Positions 1-14,184 of a stretch of DNA of 64,000 bases are shown piece after piece; position 1 is the first letter of the stretch, and every line of letters begins with the position of its first letter. Under the pieces are notes generated by a model. It worked only from the letters and a program-made list of their open reading frames with translations, was not told the origin of the DNA and made no database searches. The DNA is from Mytilisepta virgata (lineage: Eukaryota > Mollusca > Bivalvia > Mytilida > Mytilidae). Where the stretch lies: assembly GCA_028015205.1 (NCBI GenBank), contig CM051518.1, positions 58,049,978-58,113,977 of the forward strand, in the 5' to 3' direction. The position numbers and the translations under genes were made by a program.

Positions 1-439
1 TGGCCACAAAGTCTAACATAGTTTATCTTAGGACCATATAAGAAATTTACTTATAGAACTTGTCAGAAACAATTGGGCTAATTGGCTCAAGACCTGTAAT
101 GAACTTTGAACTGAGGAATACAAAAGAAGTCCTTAAAAATATTATTGCGCCATGATAACCAAATAATTAGTGTTGTTTTAAAGCTGTCTTTACCTGAGGC
201 ATTTGTCATAGAAAGTTTGAAAGGATTTAATAAATAAAACCAATTTTTTAATTCTACATGGAGAGCATGAAAGAGGTACATTTTGTTTTGTGGAAGGAGA
301 ATTTTTTTACCATGGCTCGTGATTTGTAAAATTTCAGAAAAAGTAATCTGTCAACACAACCTGAAATTTTAACTGGAAATTTGTCAGTGTATGGCGATCA
401 TTTTGAGCTATATCCCATGTCTCAACGAAACTTACAGAT

Positions 440-1118
440 TTAATGGCAGACTAATATTTCATGACTTCTGTAACAAGAAAACAATTGTGTGTCTTTTCCC
501 AATTGGAACACACTTGCTTGCAATGGTCCTTAATTGGCTCTCTTTCAGAATTATATCTGATGACCCCCGCCCGCCATCTAAGATAGCCACCAAAACCAAA
601 GGTATTTTGGTAGAGGACCTTCAGGGAAAATTCAAAGAATGATCTTCCAGTTTGAAACCATTGAACAATTTGGCCAAACCAACTAGTCAATTGGAACTTG
701 TCAGCAATGTTCCAGACTGCCATACAAGATGGACATACATGTAGTCAAACAATTTATTCCTCAGATGTCTTCCAGTTGAGCGATGCGTGCTCTGGGAGAC
801 TCTAGGTCTGTATTGAATATATTTTGTTTTAGATTGAAGCAAAAACCACGCTGAGACCCCTAAGTTCTAATTTTAGACATAGCCGGCATACTAGGCGAAC
901 CACGCGGATAAAATCACAAACTTTATTCAAGACACCCTAAATTGAATTGGACTACGTTTGTTTTTAATTGGCCTAGAAGAAGATCTTTAAAGAAAGTTTA
1001 CGACGACGACGGACGACAATGAGCGACCCCAGACGACGGCAGCCGGACGACGAACGCCGGATGACGGACGCGAAGTAATGGCAATAGCTCACATTGACAA
1101 AAGGTCAAGGTGAGCTAA
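440..1118. mobile_element. Non-autonomous tandem-core element (pearl/HINE-like), degenerate
   Basis: A non-coding block with repeated phrases such as AATTGGAAC and TTGGCC, ending in a GC-rich run of GACGACGGAC-type tetra/hexanucleotides (about 1,001-1,075). A terminal hairpin follows, with arms AGCTCAC and GTGAGCT at 1,086-1,116. Core repeats, then a GAC/GACG microsatellite, then a terminal hairpin is the layout of bivalve pearl elements, which are non-autonomous Helentron relatives. The left boundary is not defined and no coding capacity is credible. Confidence 0.45.
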
Positions 1119-4100
1119 AAAGCAGGCCTCCTAGAATAAAATTCCACACAGTTATATATTTCAATAAATAAATGCTCATGTATACATTAAGTCAAGTAAA
1201 ACCAAAAAGGGTATACATTTATCCTACAGTCGGTGTTACAGCAGACAAATACAGCATTTGGTCCGTTCACTAAAAAGTAAATTCCGTTAGATTCTTTAAA
1301 ACTTACCTTTGAACAAACTCTTCTTTTTGTCGAATTATTTAAAAAAAATTCCAACTGGAATTATTTATATAAATTGCAACTCTTATCTATTTATACAGAC
1401 AAATTGTCATGAATTTCTCCTGAAATGGACACGTCTCAGAAAACTATTTCACTGCGCGTGCAACTATTTATAGTCTTACATGAGGCCTTCGTAAGGTTAT
1501 ATTAAGAAATCAAGATTTTTTTTAAATCATAAGAAATAATCATTTTAGTGTGGATATTGCAGGATAAAATCATTATTGGTGTTCTATAGAAGAAAATAGA
1601 AAATATTTGTATTCGACTCTGAACTGGATGAAAATGCTCGGCAGAGCCTAACATTTCCCCAGTTCCTTAGCCTGATACAAATATTTTCTTCTAACTGAAT
1701 TTGAATTGAGCAACACAATAAGTGTTTTCTAACCAGGAATTATTTACTAGAATACGGAAGAAACTGAATTTAAAACCGTTTGTTTGCAGAGTCATCAAGC
1801 TTTAACTTTCGGTTGTGTTTCAGGTTAATTTCGTACAAATTCCTGGAAAAATCATGACTTTCAACACCGGATATACAAATAAGCAGCATTTGACAAATGT
1901 CTTATCAGAGGCAGGATCTGCGTATACATTCGGACCAGGACAGGTCAATGCTGCTCAAAATTTTTATTAGTTTTTTGTGTCGTGTTTGTGCTGTTTGCCT
2001 GTTCTCAACCTTCTCATTACAGTTTTTTTCTCTGTCTTTGGATGCATGATTTTTGGATCATCCTTCAAATTTTTCTCACGTTGTCTCTTTAAGAGCAATC
2101 TTTATTCCTGTATGATCTTAAAAGTTTAAGTCAGAAAGCGTATTGAGCAAAACTAATAAAACATAACGCTTACCTTCAAGGAATTTTACAATTTCATAAA
2201 AATACTTTTGTTCGATTTTCATCCATTGTCAACTGCAGTATACACAAAATACCTTCTTTAAAAGGCTATATAAACGGAAAGATCTTTTGTAGTATAATCA
2301 TTAATTATTTTCCAAGCAAGAAACAATTTTATCACTTAATTTCACGCCAATAATTAAATTCTAGTCCTACGACTAATTTGCCGAATAATAATATTATGTT
2401 ACCGTTGAAATTCTAGACCTATAATAGTTATATAATGTTACCCTTTGGTACAACAATAATACAATGTTACCGCGTTATAATACGAAAGAGGCGGATGGAA
2501 AATATTCTTTACTGAGGAAAATTAAATTTGTAAGGAAGTAATAATATACCTAATGTATTAATAGACAAGGTACCTTTTGTTTGGTATTGTTAACCTAAAA
2601 CATTGTTTGGATATATATTTATTTCCTGACACCCCACCAACAATCCATACACATTTTATGTTGATACATGTAAATAGATTAAATAATAGAACTTATTTCG
2701 CAAGCGTTAACTGTACATTATTTGGATATAATATTCTAATTTCGTCAGATAAACTCAAAAGTATTAATAGAAAAACAAATAGCATAACCATTTGGACTTT
2801 GTACATGTATAATCCAGTCAATCTACCAAAAATGAACACTAACCTCAAACTAATTGCAACAGAAGAATTTAAATGTTTTTTTTGTTTCAGGAAATGTTCT
2901 AGGATTAACCAAGAAAAAATCCCCATGAAATGAATGCAGGCAGATAAAATTACATCTGAAAGAAATTTCCTATGGGAATTTGTATTGAATAAAGAAAATA
3001 ACTTTGTAAAAACTACTTGAAATTTTCCTTTACAAATTAAATGTTTTGCCAAAATACATGTTCAGCATTAAACAAGGGTAGATCAAATTATTGTAACAGT
3101 TTTTGATATTTTAATTCAAGTTTTGAATTAAAATTTTCTCTTCCTAAGATCCCTCATTTCCAAAACAAATATTAAGAAATCAAGTTTATGAAGTCAAATT
3201 TTTATGAAAATATAATTAGTACGTACACTCTTCAAAGTTTTGCAAATTTTTTACCAAAGTAGAAATTATTGATATATAATAAAAAGGGATAATCATTGAC
3301 AAATATTTTAATTATTATTTTCGAAATCGCCACACGATATGTAAGCATTTTCTGCGATATTAGACATGTCAATAAAATCAAATAAAATTATGAATATTCT
3401 TGTATCATAAAAAGCAGAATATATAACTAAGTCAAATTATGCCATTTTAGTCTAAGGAAGTATCTTTCTTAACAAGTACAGGAAACTAAAATCTAGTTTT
3501 AGAAAGTGTTACCTCTCGTGTTCCATTGGAAATTTCAAAGCAGATTTGAAAGTATAATTTTTCCCATGGTCCTATTTCCATGGACTTTTTTCTGTGTATA
3601 TTTAGGATAATTATACTAGCAATTTAGATTTAAAAAATCTTCTGTTGCAATTAGTTTGAGGCCAAACTTTATTTTGACTGGACTAGTACCCCTCCATGGA
3701 AAGACATTAAATCAATGACAATTCTCTGTGATACTGTAGTTACATGTAATATGTTAGGAAGGATTTGATTGATATGATGCAAATTACAAACAGTTGTATC
3801 TGTCAACAAAGATTTCATGTAAAGCTTATGTATACTTTATGGCAAGGTAATACCAAAAATGATTTAATCAATAGTTTCTATTTTTACTAAGGTTTGATAC
3901 AGTAATGACAGTAGATTGTAACTAATGGTTTTACGCTAATACGACTATACAAGCCCTAAGCTGGTAGCTGCCTCCGGTTGCGAGTCCATTGACTGAAGCA
4001 ATAAATGCAATTTGAACATTTATAGCAATAAAAAGTTTTTGCAGCTGTATGCATATATTCGGACTTCAATCAGCAATATTTAGTTAGTCATGAAGGCAAA

Positions 4101-6920
4101 AGGTGTGTAAAATGGAAATAATCAATCAAATATTTAAACAAAATAGTAAAGTTCAGAGTCATGCAAAAGATATATATTGAGTCCAAGTTCCAGTAAGATG
4201 ATTCAAATTTTAAGACCCATTGACCAATTTTGTGTTAAAACATTTAATTTTTTATACATTCTTTATTCAGTTGATAACTGCAACTCGGAAAGTTTCCCGT
4301 GTATTTAACAATTAGTTTTATAAACAGAATAAAACAATCTAAATTGTAAAGTCTTCGAACACCTGAAGTCGTACAATCAAACAATGGCGGAACGGAACGA
4401 GAGTCCTTTAAAAATAAGAGATAAGATGACGTTTTACACGATTGACATAATAAAAGAGACGTTATTGACGTGGAAAAATAATATAATGTTTGGTTTTTAA
4501 AAGTTTTTCCCTGGGTCTTGATGTATACATTTGTATATCTAGTTCGAGCCTGTCACAATTTTCGGCCAGAAATCACCTTTAAATTGTAGCCAAAAAAAGA
4601 CACAAATCAATAATAAAATTTAACAAGATTTATTATATACAAGTTTACAAAAAAAAAATATATATATTATGCAAAATGAAATGTCAACTTAACTGTTTAA
4701 AATATAAATGTCCGATTCCTTGTCTTTTCTTTATCCGGAATTCTTCTCGTCATTGCTGCGGGAATCCAAACAGAATATTACTTGTATGTCCAATCAGTCA
4801 CAATCTAGTATGATATGTGTAACGTAAATAAAAGTGTGTCAATAAAACATCTGAGAACACAAGAATGTTAATGTCTGGTCTGATCTGATCTGTTCTTTTC
4901 TGAAAGTCTAACTTGAATGTCCGTATATATACAATTGTCACGGAAATGTCTAGAAGACTGTAGACGGGAAAGTCGTAGAAACTGTAGAACAGAAACTTCA
5001 AGAATACGATAGAAGTTTCGAATCACACATCGCATATTATGATCACTCCAGAATTATTACGTAAGTCAAATAGAAAGCTCTAATCATTCCATCAGTATCT
5101 ATGATTGTTCCAGTGATTTCTAAATTGCGCAGTTATAACATTATTTGGTAAACAACTATAAGTATTATGTAAGCATATTATACATGTTATAAGGCCACAC
5201 AAAACAAAAATTAGGCCAAGACAAATAAATATAATAATACAATATCATATCAAAATAAATATAATAATACAATATCATAACAGTGTAAAGTAGAACCTAA
5301 ACCAGACCAAACTGTCTGGAGGCTTACCACTACATATCAGGTGTCGACAGAAACTTGTTAAGCAGATGTCCGGTTGAAATAAAGATACATCGAAAACATA
5401 TTTCAAAATATTTTAGGAAACGGGATATTCGTCAATGATCCCAGAAAAAAAGCGTAATACTTTAACAAAAGTGACCAAGATTACACAATATTCCATATAC
5501 AGTAAGCTAAAAAAAACAATAAGAGACAACCACTGAGAAAAAAAGTTCCCGACTTAGCGCTGACACACATTTAGAACATGGAGCGATGCTAAACATGTCT
5601 ACGACAACTCAATCCTATCCCAAAATCCTATGTCGTCAATCAAACACTCAAAATCCTTCACTCAATATTTATGGTACTACATGTTCTACAGATATATCGA
5701 CCAGGAAGATGACAAGTATTGTACGTACATTGTAGAGTACACTCTTTGTCTCTTATCGCATATCTGAAGGAGTAAGTGGGTTACAACAAAACTCGTAAGA
5801 TATAAGTATTAGCTTGGTAGTCCGAAATTTCTTTCATACCAAACATCTCCAGGACAATAGATCCAGTGCGATACAATACAAGTATATATACACGATATAT
5901 ATAGCAAAAGACAGTATAGATTAAAATGTAGTCCGTCATATGATATTCGAAACACGTTTAGCTATTATTGAATCAATGATCACAGATTAGTGATTTAAAA
6001 ACTGTACTTTTGCTGAATAATTTTATTCTCAGGAACCACAAGGAAGACGACTTCAAGGTGTGTAGAGGCGATACAATGATAAAATATTTCAGTCATCGAG
6101 GTCAGGTATTTAAAGCTCTTAAATTAGAACAGGTGTTTAATTGTAACTAATCAGGTTAAATACCTAGCTTTTATGTCCAAGGCTATTGTAAACATTATTT
6201 GTTAGTATTTTCGTATTGTGTAATTTAAAACATGTACAATAATATCCGAGATATAAAATTAAAAATAAGAGTACAAACAATGTGGTAGTGCATGTATCTA
6301 TTGTCTGGACATCTCTGTTAGTAAAATGGTTTTTCGTCTACACGTTATAATTATTAGACAATCTTTTGTTGGTAAATTAACCTTATTTAGTCGTCAAAGA
6401 AAAAATAAATTTTAAAGTCGTTTATAAAGGTTATATTTGCATACCTCATAAATGATTTTGAAATGGGAATTTCCAATAGTAAAAGCAATGCACTTAAAAA
6501 TTTGAATTTATCAGCTCAGACATTTCCTCAAATTTTTAAAACTGTTCTTTTAAAAATAATCTTAATGAATTTTGTGCATATTTCATGTAACACGGGTTAA
6601 AATACTTAATCTTATAGAATCTCATAGGAAGAATGATCTCCCTTTTTGTATTGAAAATTCCATAGGCGGATTTTGTTTTGTTTCTCTGCAACACATGTTT
6701 GAACAAAATCAGGTAAGTTTAATTGTTTCAGTTACGACTTTACTCATTGCATCTTTCACCTAAGTGACTAGACAATTCACTTTGATTAAGGTATTCAAGT
6801 TTTGAAAAATCCGTTTTACGAAATGAAGTGTCCAGGTGGTAGTGTCTGTGTACTGTGTTGTTTGTTTTTATGATGAATATACAACATAAGAAAACTGTAT
6901 ATAGTAGTGTACAAATATAA

Positions 6921-6959
<39 letters not shown>

Positions 6960-8030
6960 TGACAGTTAACGAAAAAATAAAATTCTGACGACAAAATTTT
7001 ATCGTTAAGTCTGGCTTTGAATTCATATCAACGCAGATATAGTGGAATTGAAGGTCAGTTTGCTAACTGAACTATCGGTTATTTACATTGATTTAAAAAA
7101 CGGATACATTATGGTAAAGTTTGGACAAAATTATAATATTAGTTGATAAAACACCCAGAACAAATTTTATTTTTTAAGAATGGATCACTATTAGAAAATG
7201 GTTAAACACATTTCTAATTACCTTTTTCCTTTTCTGGAGTCGTGGCTTTGGAAAAATATGTGGCTGTTTAAACATTAAATGTCACCTAAAAAATCCACCT
7301 ACACCTTCGGTCAGTGATAAAAGACAGAGATATAACAACCCTTAGGCAATATCAAATCCCAGCTCGTGAAAGCGTGCCAAATCGAATTCCCAAAAATATT
7401 GTGTCAAATACATTCATATATATATATTTAAGTATTTGTTTACTTCATGAAAAAATGCTTTAGGTAATATCTATGACACAAAAAAAGCGTTAAATATTTA
7501 GAGAAAAACAAATGAGCAAGATATTTAATTATAAAACTCATAATATTTAATTTTAAAACACATTTCACAGGTTGATACATAAAATATAAAATTAATAAAT
7601 TATCATTTTAAATCATTTTACATAATTTTAACTTAGTTGATCGAGCATGCACAACTTACTGGTTTTGTGTGCTTTTTTGTGTATTAGATTTTTTAAATTT
7701 AAACCTGTATCCCTTTTTCATGTAGCAGATAAATCAAAATGTTATTTTGTCTTACATAAAATGGAACAGAAGCCGATGCATGGATACCGATTGTTTTGCA
7801 GAAATATAATCATTAGTTATTGTATGCATCACTCTTTCATGGGCATTTACATTGTATTTATGAAATTTGAAGCAAATGGTGACTACCACACGTACGGTTA
7901 TATTATACTAAGAATATTCAGATGGAAAATGTACAAGCACAAGCTATGAAATTGATATCGTGGAATATATATGTATGCTCAATCATGGCAAATGACCAAT
8001 AATATTCAATCCGGTATCAATTACTTTTAA
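1119..8030. other. Gene-free AT-rich DNA
   Basis: No exon with splice sites, conserved motif or RNA gene was recognised on either strand. Short AT-rich open frames look random. Minor structure: a degenerate ATAATGTTACC-type repeat at 2,385-2,475, a near-perfect two-copy repeat of about 32 bp at 5,218-5,279, and an (AT)n microsatellite at 6,923-6,953. Confidence 0.5.
6923..6953. repeat. (AT)n microsatellite
   Basis: Uninterrupted alternation of A and T for about 30 bp. Confidence 0.95.
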
Positions 8031-8039
8031 GAAGAAGAA

Positions 8040-8450
8040 AGTTCGGGGATATAAGGATTGTTTCCGTCCGTCCTTAACTTTTGGGGTAAGGAAATTTATT
8101 TCAATATTGAATGGTTGCATGGTACCTGTCAAACGTCGAAAGAATTATATACTGTATTGTCATAAACCGTATGCAGATGCGCAAAAAGGTTTTTGAATTT
8201 AGATTAGAGTCCACAAGGGGGCAAAATTTTCAATTTTAAGCTTTTGACCTAAACCCATACTTCATTTTGCAATTTATGCATTTTTGTATATATAGTATTG
8301 ATCTACACTGTATGTAGATGCCAATAAGGTTTAGAATTTGGAGTTTTTTAAAACTGGTATCAATTTGAGTCAAATTTCAATAATTGTAAGTTTAAGCTTG
8401 AGATTTAAGCTTTATTCGGTTTTCATTAAGTTTTTTTTAATTCAATTTCT
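8040..8450. repeat. Degenerate tandem-core repeat, related to 36.2-36.6 kb
   Basis: Phrases such as AAGCTTTTGACCTAAACCC, then a 'TGTATGTAGATGCCAATAAGG' -like stretch and 'AATTTTCAAATTTGG'-type runs recur here and again at 36,180-36,600. This marks copies of one dispersed non-coding element. No coding potential. Confidence 0.45.
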
Positions 8451-8470
8451 TAATAGAATGATTCGATATT

Positions 8471-9110
8471 ATTTTTAACTCTGGGTAAGTGCTTCGACTA
8501 CATACCGGGGCTGCGGGGAACACTGTCGATTCCGAACGAAGTTTTCTAGTATTTGATTAATTTTAACTTGTAACATTTCCTGCGTCAGTTCGAATGCACA
8601 TATCTATTAAATACCCAACGTGTATCGTGATTCTTGGTATTCTTTCTATTTTCAATAAGATGAACTTACGTTTCAATAATAGGACATATTGAAATACCAA
8701 AAATCTCGATACGGTCTGGTGGTGGAAGTTGCTGTAACTTAAGATGAACTGTTTGATTGATTAATTGTTGCTAAACTTCCAGTGGCAAATATTTCATTCT
8801 TCTTCAGAACGATAACCAGTTTAATATATAAAGCAATTCAAATAGGGATGGGACGGGACACAAAAGGTAACCAATTTTGACTTCCACCGTAAAAGGAGGA
8901 TGGTTGGGCCATTAGCCTTTTCTTTTTCGAAAAGTAAAGAAGGTATCTTAAGCGTGCAGGGAGCGTGGCATTCTCGAAACATGTAACCCACTATGGTTAG
9001 GTTTTCCGTATTATGACCCCTCAACGAGAGGGTCTCCCCTATTTGCCACCTGGGGACACGCCAGGCAGCTCTGTGGGTTGAGCTCACGTGATCCGTCACA
9101 GGGGCCTAGA
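8471..9110. other. Locally GC-rich island, unrecognised
   Basis: Base composition rises well above the surroundings (GGGGCTGCGGGG near 8,509; CCTGGGGACACGCCAGGCAG near 9,050). A 92-codon minus-strand frame covers 8,821-9,099 but matches nothing I recognise. It could be the 5' part of a retrotransposon or an untranslated repeat. No tRNA-type B box was found. Confidence 0.25.
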
Positions 9111-9550
9111 AGATGAACTGAGTGTGTACTTATATTTTAATTCTTAAATTCGTGGATAAATGTGTTCACAAAATCTTCGAAAACTGGTGCACCACGAAAA
9201 ACAAATTTTTTCACAGTATTTCGTGTAACTGAGTGAAAGTGTAGTTATTGAAATTTCAGATAATGTTACCCTTATATCTCAACTATTTACCATCCACCAT
9301 TTGTAACTTTTTCTAGACTACTGGTCATCTTGTTGGTAGTCATACATACGCGGAATATTTTATAATTTGTTAAACTGGACAAATATTGACCCGAATTGAT
9401 TTAAAAATCTCTTTGTTAACATGAGTAGAAATCGAGTTTTTGTTTAAATTATTTAATTTTGATACATCTATTCAAACTATCAAAGTAGTATTTTTCTTAC
9501 CTTCGGTTTTTATGTAACATGGTCTGTTGACAGTTGTAAAGTTTCATAAC

Positions 9551-9997
9551 AAATGAAACAAAATAATGATAATTCTTTCAACTTAATCAAATAGTGTTTA
9601 GTTTACAAGGAAGTTTATTGCTACTGAGAAAACAAGTGCTAAAGATGTGGCATCACTGATTAAATAACAAACAAAACAAACCAATAAACAATATAACCGG
9701 AATGCGAATCTGAAAAAAAAGAAAAACCAGATTAAAAGATAAAAAAAATTTATTTTTAAGCTTTACACGGTAATGATTGGTAGATTTCCTTCTTCTCATT
9801 ACACAAAGTTTTTATTTAGGTAAGATACCTGGCGACAGATAGCCTGTATTTGTCATCCTCTTCATTTTACATATAAAAGTTCTGGATAATAAAAATGTAG
9901 TATTAACCATAATATACACTGAGATTAAAACCTCTGAAAATCTGATTCATTTACTTGTAATCTGTTTACTTGTTCAAATACCAATGAGCAGATTACG
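9551..9997. repeat. Duplicated block, copy 1
   Basis: About 450 bp colinear with 16,126-16,566. Both share AAATGAAACAAAA at the left end, GGTTACAAGGAAGTT-like and TTTGTCATCCTCTT words internally, and AGCAGATTA at the right end. Divergence is substantial and indels are common, so this is an old direct duplication or two copies of one repeat family. No open frame is conserved between copies. Confidence 0.7.
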
Positions 9998-10562
9998 ACT
10001 GGGTTTACATTTGTACTCTGTGAAAAAGCCCCCAAAATAGCTGCCTGAAACATATGCTAGGTATTCACTAAAACGGTTAGATATAAGAATTTATCAGGTT
10101 CTGATACGAGTAAGTTTCGTCTTTAGCTGCAATGAAATTTTTTTTTATTTTGACGTTGACATTTACATGTAGCTGAGCATTTTCTTATATTTTCTGGAAA
10201 TTTCCATCCTTTGCACCAAATTCGCATCTCAATGCAAATCTTGACGAACATGAATATATACGTGGTAATATGAACGTTGGCTCTCCAAAGCATGGTGTTG
10301 AACAGAATTTGAACAGAATTTCATCGATTTAAGGCCGCTATTTTATTATTTTCTGTTGTGGTGTAGTAAATCAGACATATAGCCAAGGATTTGTACTTCA
10401 AATCAGGGATATAATTTGAGAAGCTCTTTCCTCACTATTCAGAAAGATTGTTTAGGTTGGATTGAACACTGTGATGTAAATTTTTTTATAGAAAGTGACT
10501 CAACGCTTTTTTGCCATAAGGCAGTTTCTTATAAAGGGACGTTCGGGTCATAATTCATTTTG

Positions 10563-10855
10563 TTACACGTACGCTAGAGGTACGCGTAACAGGTCGTTCA
10601 CGTACCCTAGAGGTACACGTAGCACTTTGTTCACGTAAGCTAGAGGTACACGTAACACTTTGTTCACGTTCCTATAGATGCGCTTAACACTTTGTTCACA
10701 TACCCTAGTGGTATATGTAACACTTTGTTCACGTTCCTAGAGGTGCGCGTAACAGTTTGTTCACGTACACTACAGGTACACGTAACTGTTTAAGCAGAGT
10801 TCATTGTGCATATGGCATAAAGTTTATTCCACATACGTGAACAAACTGTTACCCG
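10563..10855. repeat. ~33-bp palindromic minisatellite with one inverted copy
   Basis: GTTCAC recurs at about 10,596, 10,629, 10,662, 10,694, 10,727 and 10,759, a period of 32-33 bp. Most units contain GTACNCTAGAGGTAC, itself nearly palindromic, and end in CGTAACACTTT. An inverted unit with ACGTGAACAAACTGTTAC lies at about 10,833-10,851, closing the array. No coding frame. Confidence 0.85.
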
Positions 10856-11533
10856 CACAGACCCTCACAACAACAGAATAGATAAAAGTTGTTTATGGAA
10901 ATTTATTAACCGTATCAACAGTAATAGGCAGAAATAAAAAAAGCTAAACTTCTGATATATACAACAGTAATATAATGTACTTTACTCTTAATAACCCGAA
11001 CCATTTTTAATTGTAATACGAGACAATTTTGCTAAAACCAAAGGTCAGATTAATAATTGCCCAGAGGGTGATAAACTTGACAATTACAGGTAATTGTTAT
11101 AATCCACTTGATTTGTATCGGCGAGTCACGCTTTATTTTTTTCAACATTAAGATGTGATAAGTGAATGTTGTTTTAACGATCGGATAGAAAAAAAAAGAT
11201 CGGAATTAGATTTTAAAAATGTTTGCTCTATGTTTTGATTATTTATATTTAATTATTTTTTTAATTTTCAAACGGACTCCAAGCTGTAAAAAACTTTGAG
11301 AAAATTATCTTTTTTTTGTCTATTCTGTCAACTTTTAGTAAATAATAAAACATACAAAAATAAAAATTAAATCAATACACATATGTGGTTTGTTCCAGAT
11401 ACACATTAAAAATAAAACAATTGGATTTTGAGAAGTCGAGATTCATGTATTTGTACATGTATTTGTGAAAAAAAAATTGTTCATGCTCTTCCAAAATTTA
11501 AATTACCAGTTCATGCCATAAAATAACGAATAC

Positions 11534-11797
11534 GGTACTACACATTTCCTAGTAATTATATCCTTCTTTAAGTTTCAAAGCTTGTTCACTCTATGGTTTT
11601 GTACTTAATCAACACATCTCCTTTCATTCACTATTATTGATCTGACGCCATCATGACTTGGTTGACAGGTATGAAAAAACCGTTTCCCAAATGAAAATGG
11701 ACCTGTTCCATTGATGTTGTCCCTTCCTCATACCGGATTTGACACCCCCAGTTTATTGGTGTGGTCCATGTTGTTTTTATGTTTTTAGTTTTTGAGT
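11534..11797 (+). repeat. Dispersed repeat, left arm of inverted pair
   Basis: About 260 bp that is nearly the reverse complement of 13,630-13,894. Shared words include TTGTCCCTTCC or TTGTCCCTACC, GGTTGACAG and CCATGTTGTT. The similarity to the 16.6-kb copy continues right to about 11,885. Confidence 0.8.
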
Positions 11798-12639
11798 GTA
11801 GTGTTTGTATTGATTTGGTGTTGTCTTCGTTGTTCTCCAGAGCCTGTCAGTTATTTTCGATTATACCCTCCTTCGAATATCTGTTTGGTATTTCTTGATT
11901 TACTGATCATATTGTCAACCTTAAACAAAGTAAAATAAAAATTAACACATTTCTGTGTTTGCTTTCTCCGAAACTAAGCATAATCATCTGTATTGATGAC
12001 ATTTGAAGAAATTATGCTTTGCTTGTTATCTGGACCCACCAAAATACTCTTGACCAGTAAATGGAAACACCACCGATACCTTGTCGCTTCGGTTTTTTGT
12101 CCATAAATAATTTGTTGTCTACAACCTTGAATTTTAGAATCTGGTAAAGCATTATTTCAGTAATCGCCCAAAAACCTCGAAAATGAAATACGAAATTAAT
12201 GAACATTAAATGACAACCCCACCAAAATTCAACTTGACTCGTGCTTTATTGTTCATGTGGTAACATTCAGTGCGTTACATATTGTTTGCTACTATATATC
12301 ATCCACTACCCGTGAAAGTTGCAAAACGCAGAAGGTAAATAGTTGCTAGCAAGGTCAACAGAACAAAACGGATGGAAGATACTAATGTAAGAATCAGAGA
12401 AGAAATGTTTAAGTGGCAATTAGAAAAGACAGCTTCGTACGTTTACAAAATAATAATAATTTGCAGGGTATTATAATAACACGACCTAAAAAACTCTTAA
12501 CTCTTATTTCGCATCTTCAAACATTGTATGACACTACTATATACAAATGGATCAAAGACACAAATGACCGGGTTGTTTTACTGGGTGTGTATCCTTGTTT
12601 AAAAATGGGAAGAAATCCTCATTGCTTAAATAATGAAAG

Positions 12640-13045
12640 TCTTCAAGAATTGCAAAAAATTTCTCAAAACATATCCATAAAGTGAAGTGCAAATCTTCAA
12701 TATATATAGAAACATTCTTTCAACTTTCAAGGATGTGGGTGACAAACTGTAGGAGGAGTTGATTTCACAAAATAGGTACCCTCTATAGAAGATGTCAATA
12801 AAAAAAAAACGACTAAGTTCCAAAGTTTGGAAAAATGAGAAATAATTCCTGAAATAATTCCATAAAGTGAGGTGCACATCTTCAATATATATTAAAACAT
12901 TCTGCGACGATTCAAGAATATGGGTGAAAAACTGTAGGAGAAGTTGATTTCGCAAAATAGGTACCCATTTTCACCGCCCGCCGCCGCCCGCCTGACATTC
13001 ACCGTACTATAACCGGGATTTGCACTCTATGCAACCCGGCCAAAA
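12640..13045. mobile_element. Non-autonomous tandem-core element with GC microsatellite
   Basis: Two imperfect ~185-bp direct repeats (CCATAAAGTGAAGTGC at about 12,675 and CCATAAAGTGAGGTGC at about 12,861, each ending GTTGATTTC..CAAAATAGGTACCC). A CCGCCCGCCGCCGCCCGCC run follows at about 12,975, then a terminal hairpin made of CCGGGATTTGCA and TGCAACCCGG. The same layout as the other pearl/HINE-like elements here, but a different sequence family. Confidence 0.5.
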
Positions 13046-13629
13046 ATAAAATGCATAAAATAAAAAAATTGTATAAGATAATGAAGGAGCAATTTAAGTC
13101 ACAAGCTTTTTTTTATACGCAAATTTTGAAGTCGACCCCTGTGTGTCGCAATATTTATAAACAAACTCAAAATTATAAAGCATCTACTAGGCGTGTTGGC
13201 CAATACAACGCATGTATATAGACAAACTGCATCCTGTAAAAATAAAAGAAGGCTTTAATGCACACGTTTACATTCACAGTTTTCGAAATTCGAACCCTTT
13301 TGATCCCAAATTTTGAAAATCATAATTCTTAAAGATGCATAATGATAGAAATTATAGAATAGTCTAACGATCAGATGGACTTGAAAACCAACAAGAATAA
13401 CGAGGTTAAAGAAATAAATACTTTTGGTATGTGGATACTTATAGATTAATACAGTTGTACATGGTCTTTTTCGTATTGCCCTTGTTATCAATCAGAGGTC
13501 TTGATATCGGCCCCGATGGACAATATCAGTCGAGGGCTGATAACACTGGCAAAATGAAAAAGATCATGTATTACTCATTTATCACATTTGCCACTGCAAA
13601 GAAATCATTTTACTACTGAATTTGATTTT

Positions 13630-13894
13630 AGCTCAAAAACTAAAACATTTGAACAACATGGACCACACCAAAAAAACTGGGCGTGTCAAAACCGGTATCA
13701 GGTAGGGACAACATCAATGGAACAGGTCCATTTTCATTCGGGAAACGGTTTTGTCATATCTGTCAACCAAGTCATGATGATGTCAGATCAATAATAGTGA
13801 ATGGAAGGAGATGTGTTGATTAAGTACAAAACCATAAAGTGAACAAGCTTTGAAACTGAAAGAAGGATATAATTACTAGGAAATGTGTAGTACC
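13630..13894 (-). repeat. Dispersed repeat, right arm of inverted pair
   Basis: Reverse complement of 11,534-11,797 with about 90% visible identity. The arms are separated by 1.8 kb that contains the element at 12.64-13.05 kb. Confidence 0.8.
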
Positions 13895-14184
13895 GTGTCA
13901 GGTTTTTTTTACATACCTGAATATACGATGCACATTCACAATGCTACATATATTAAACAGTGTTTTGTCTTTCATTTGGAATATAGAGTCAAACAAATGA
14001 ATTGCAACTTAAGTTCCTGTGATTTTCACCGAGATCTACAAATAGATTTTATAAGCCCCTATTTGAAACTGGTTAGTTCATTTATTAACGGCTAATTCGC
14101 CATAAATAATGATCAGCTTACTTACAGCTTATTTACAGCTGAGCGGAAGTGACGTAGGTGAGGCTCATGAAAGGGCAGATAACA

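Noticed and set aside
3955..3998. tRNA-like GGTTGCGAGTCC sequence
   Set aside because: B-box match is imperfect, no A box at the right distance and no cloverleaf.
8990..9110. SINE or ribozyme in the GC-rich island
   Set aside because: No pol III boxes, target duplication or ribozyme core could be found; left as unrecognised.
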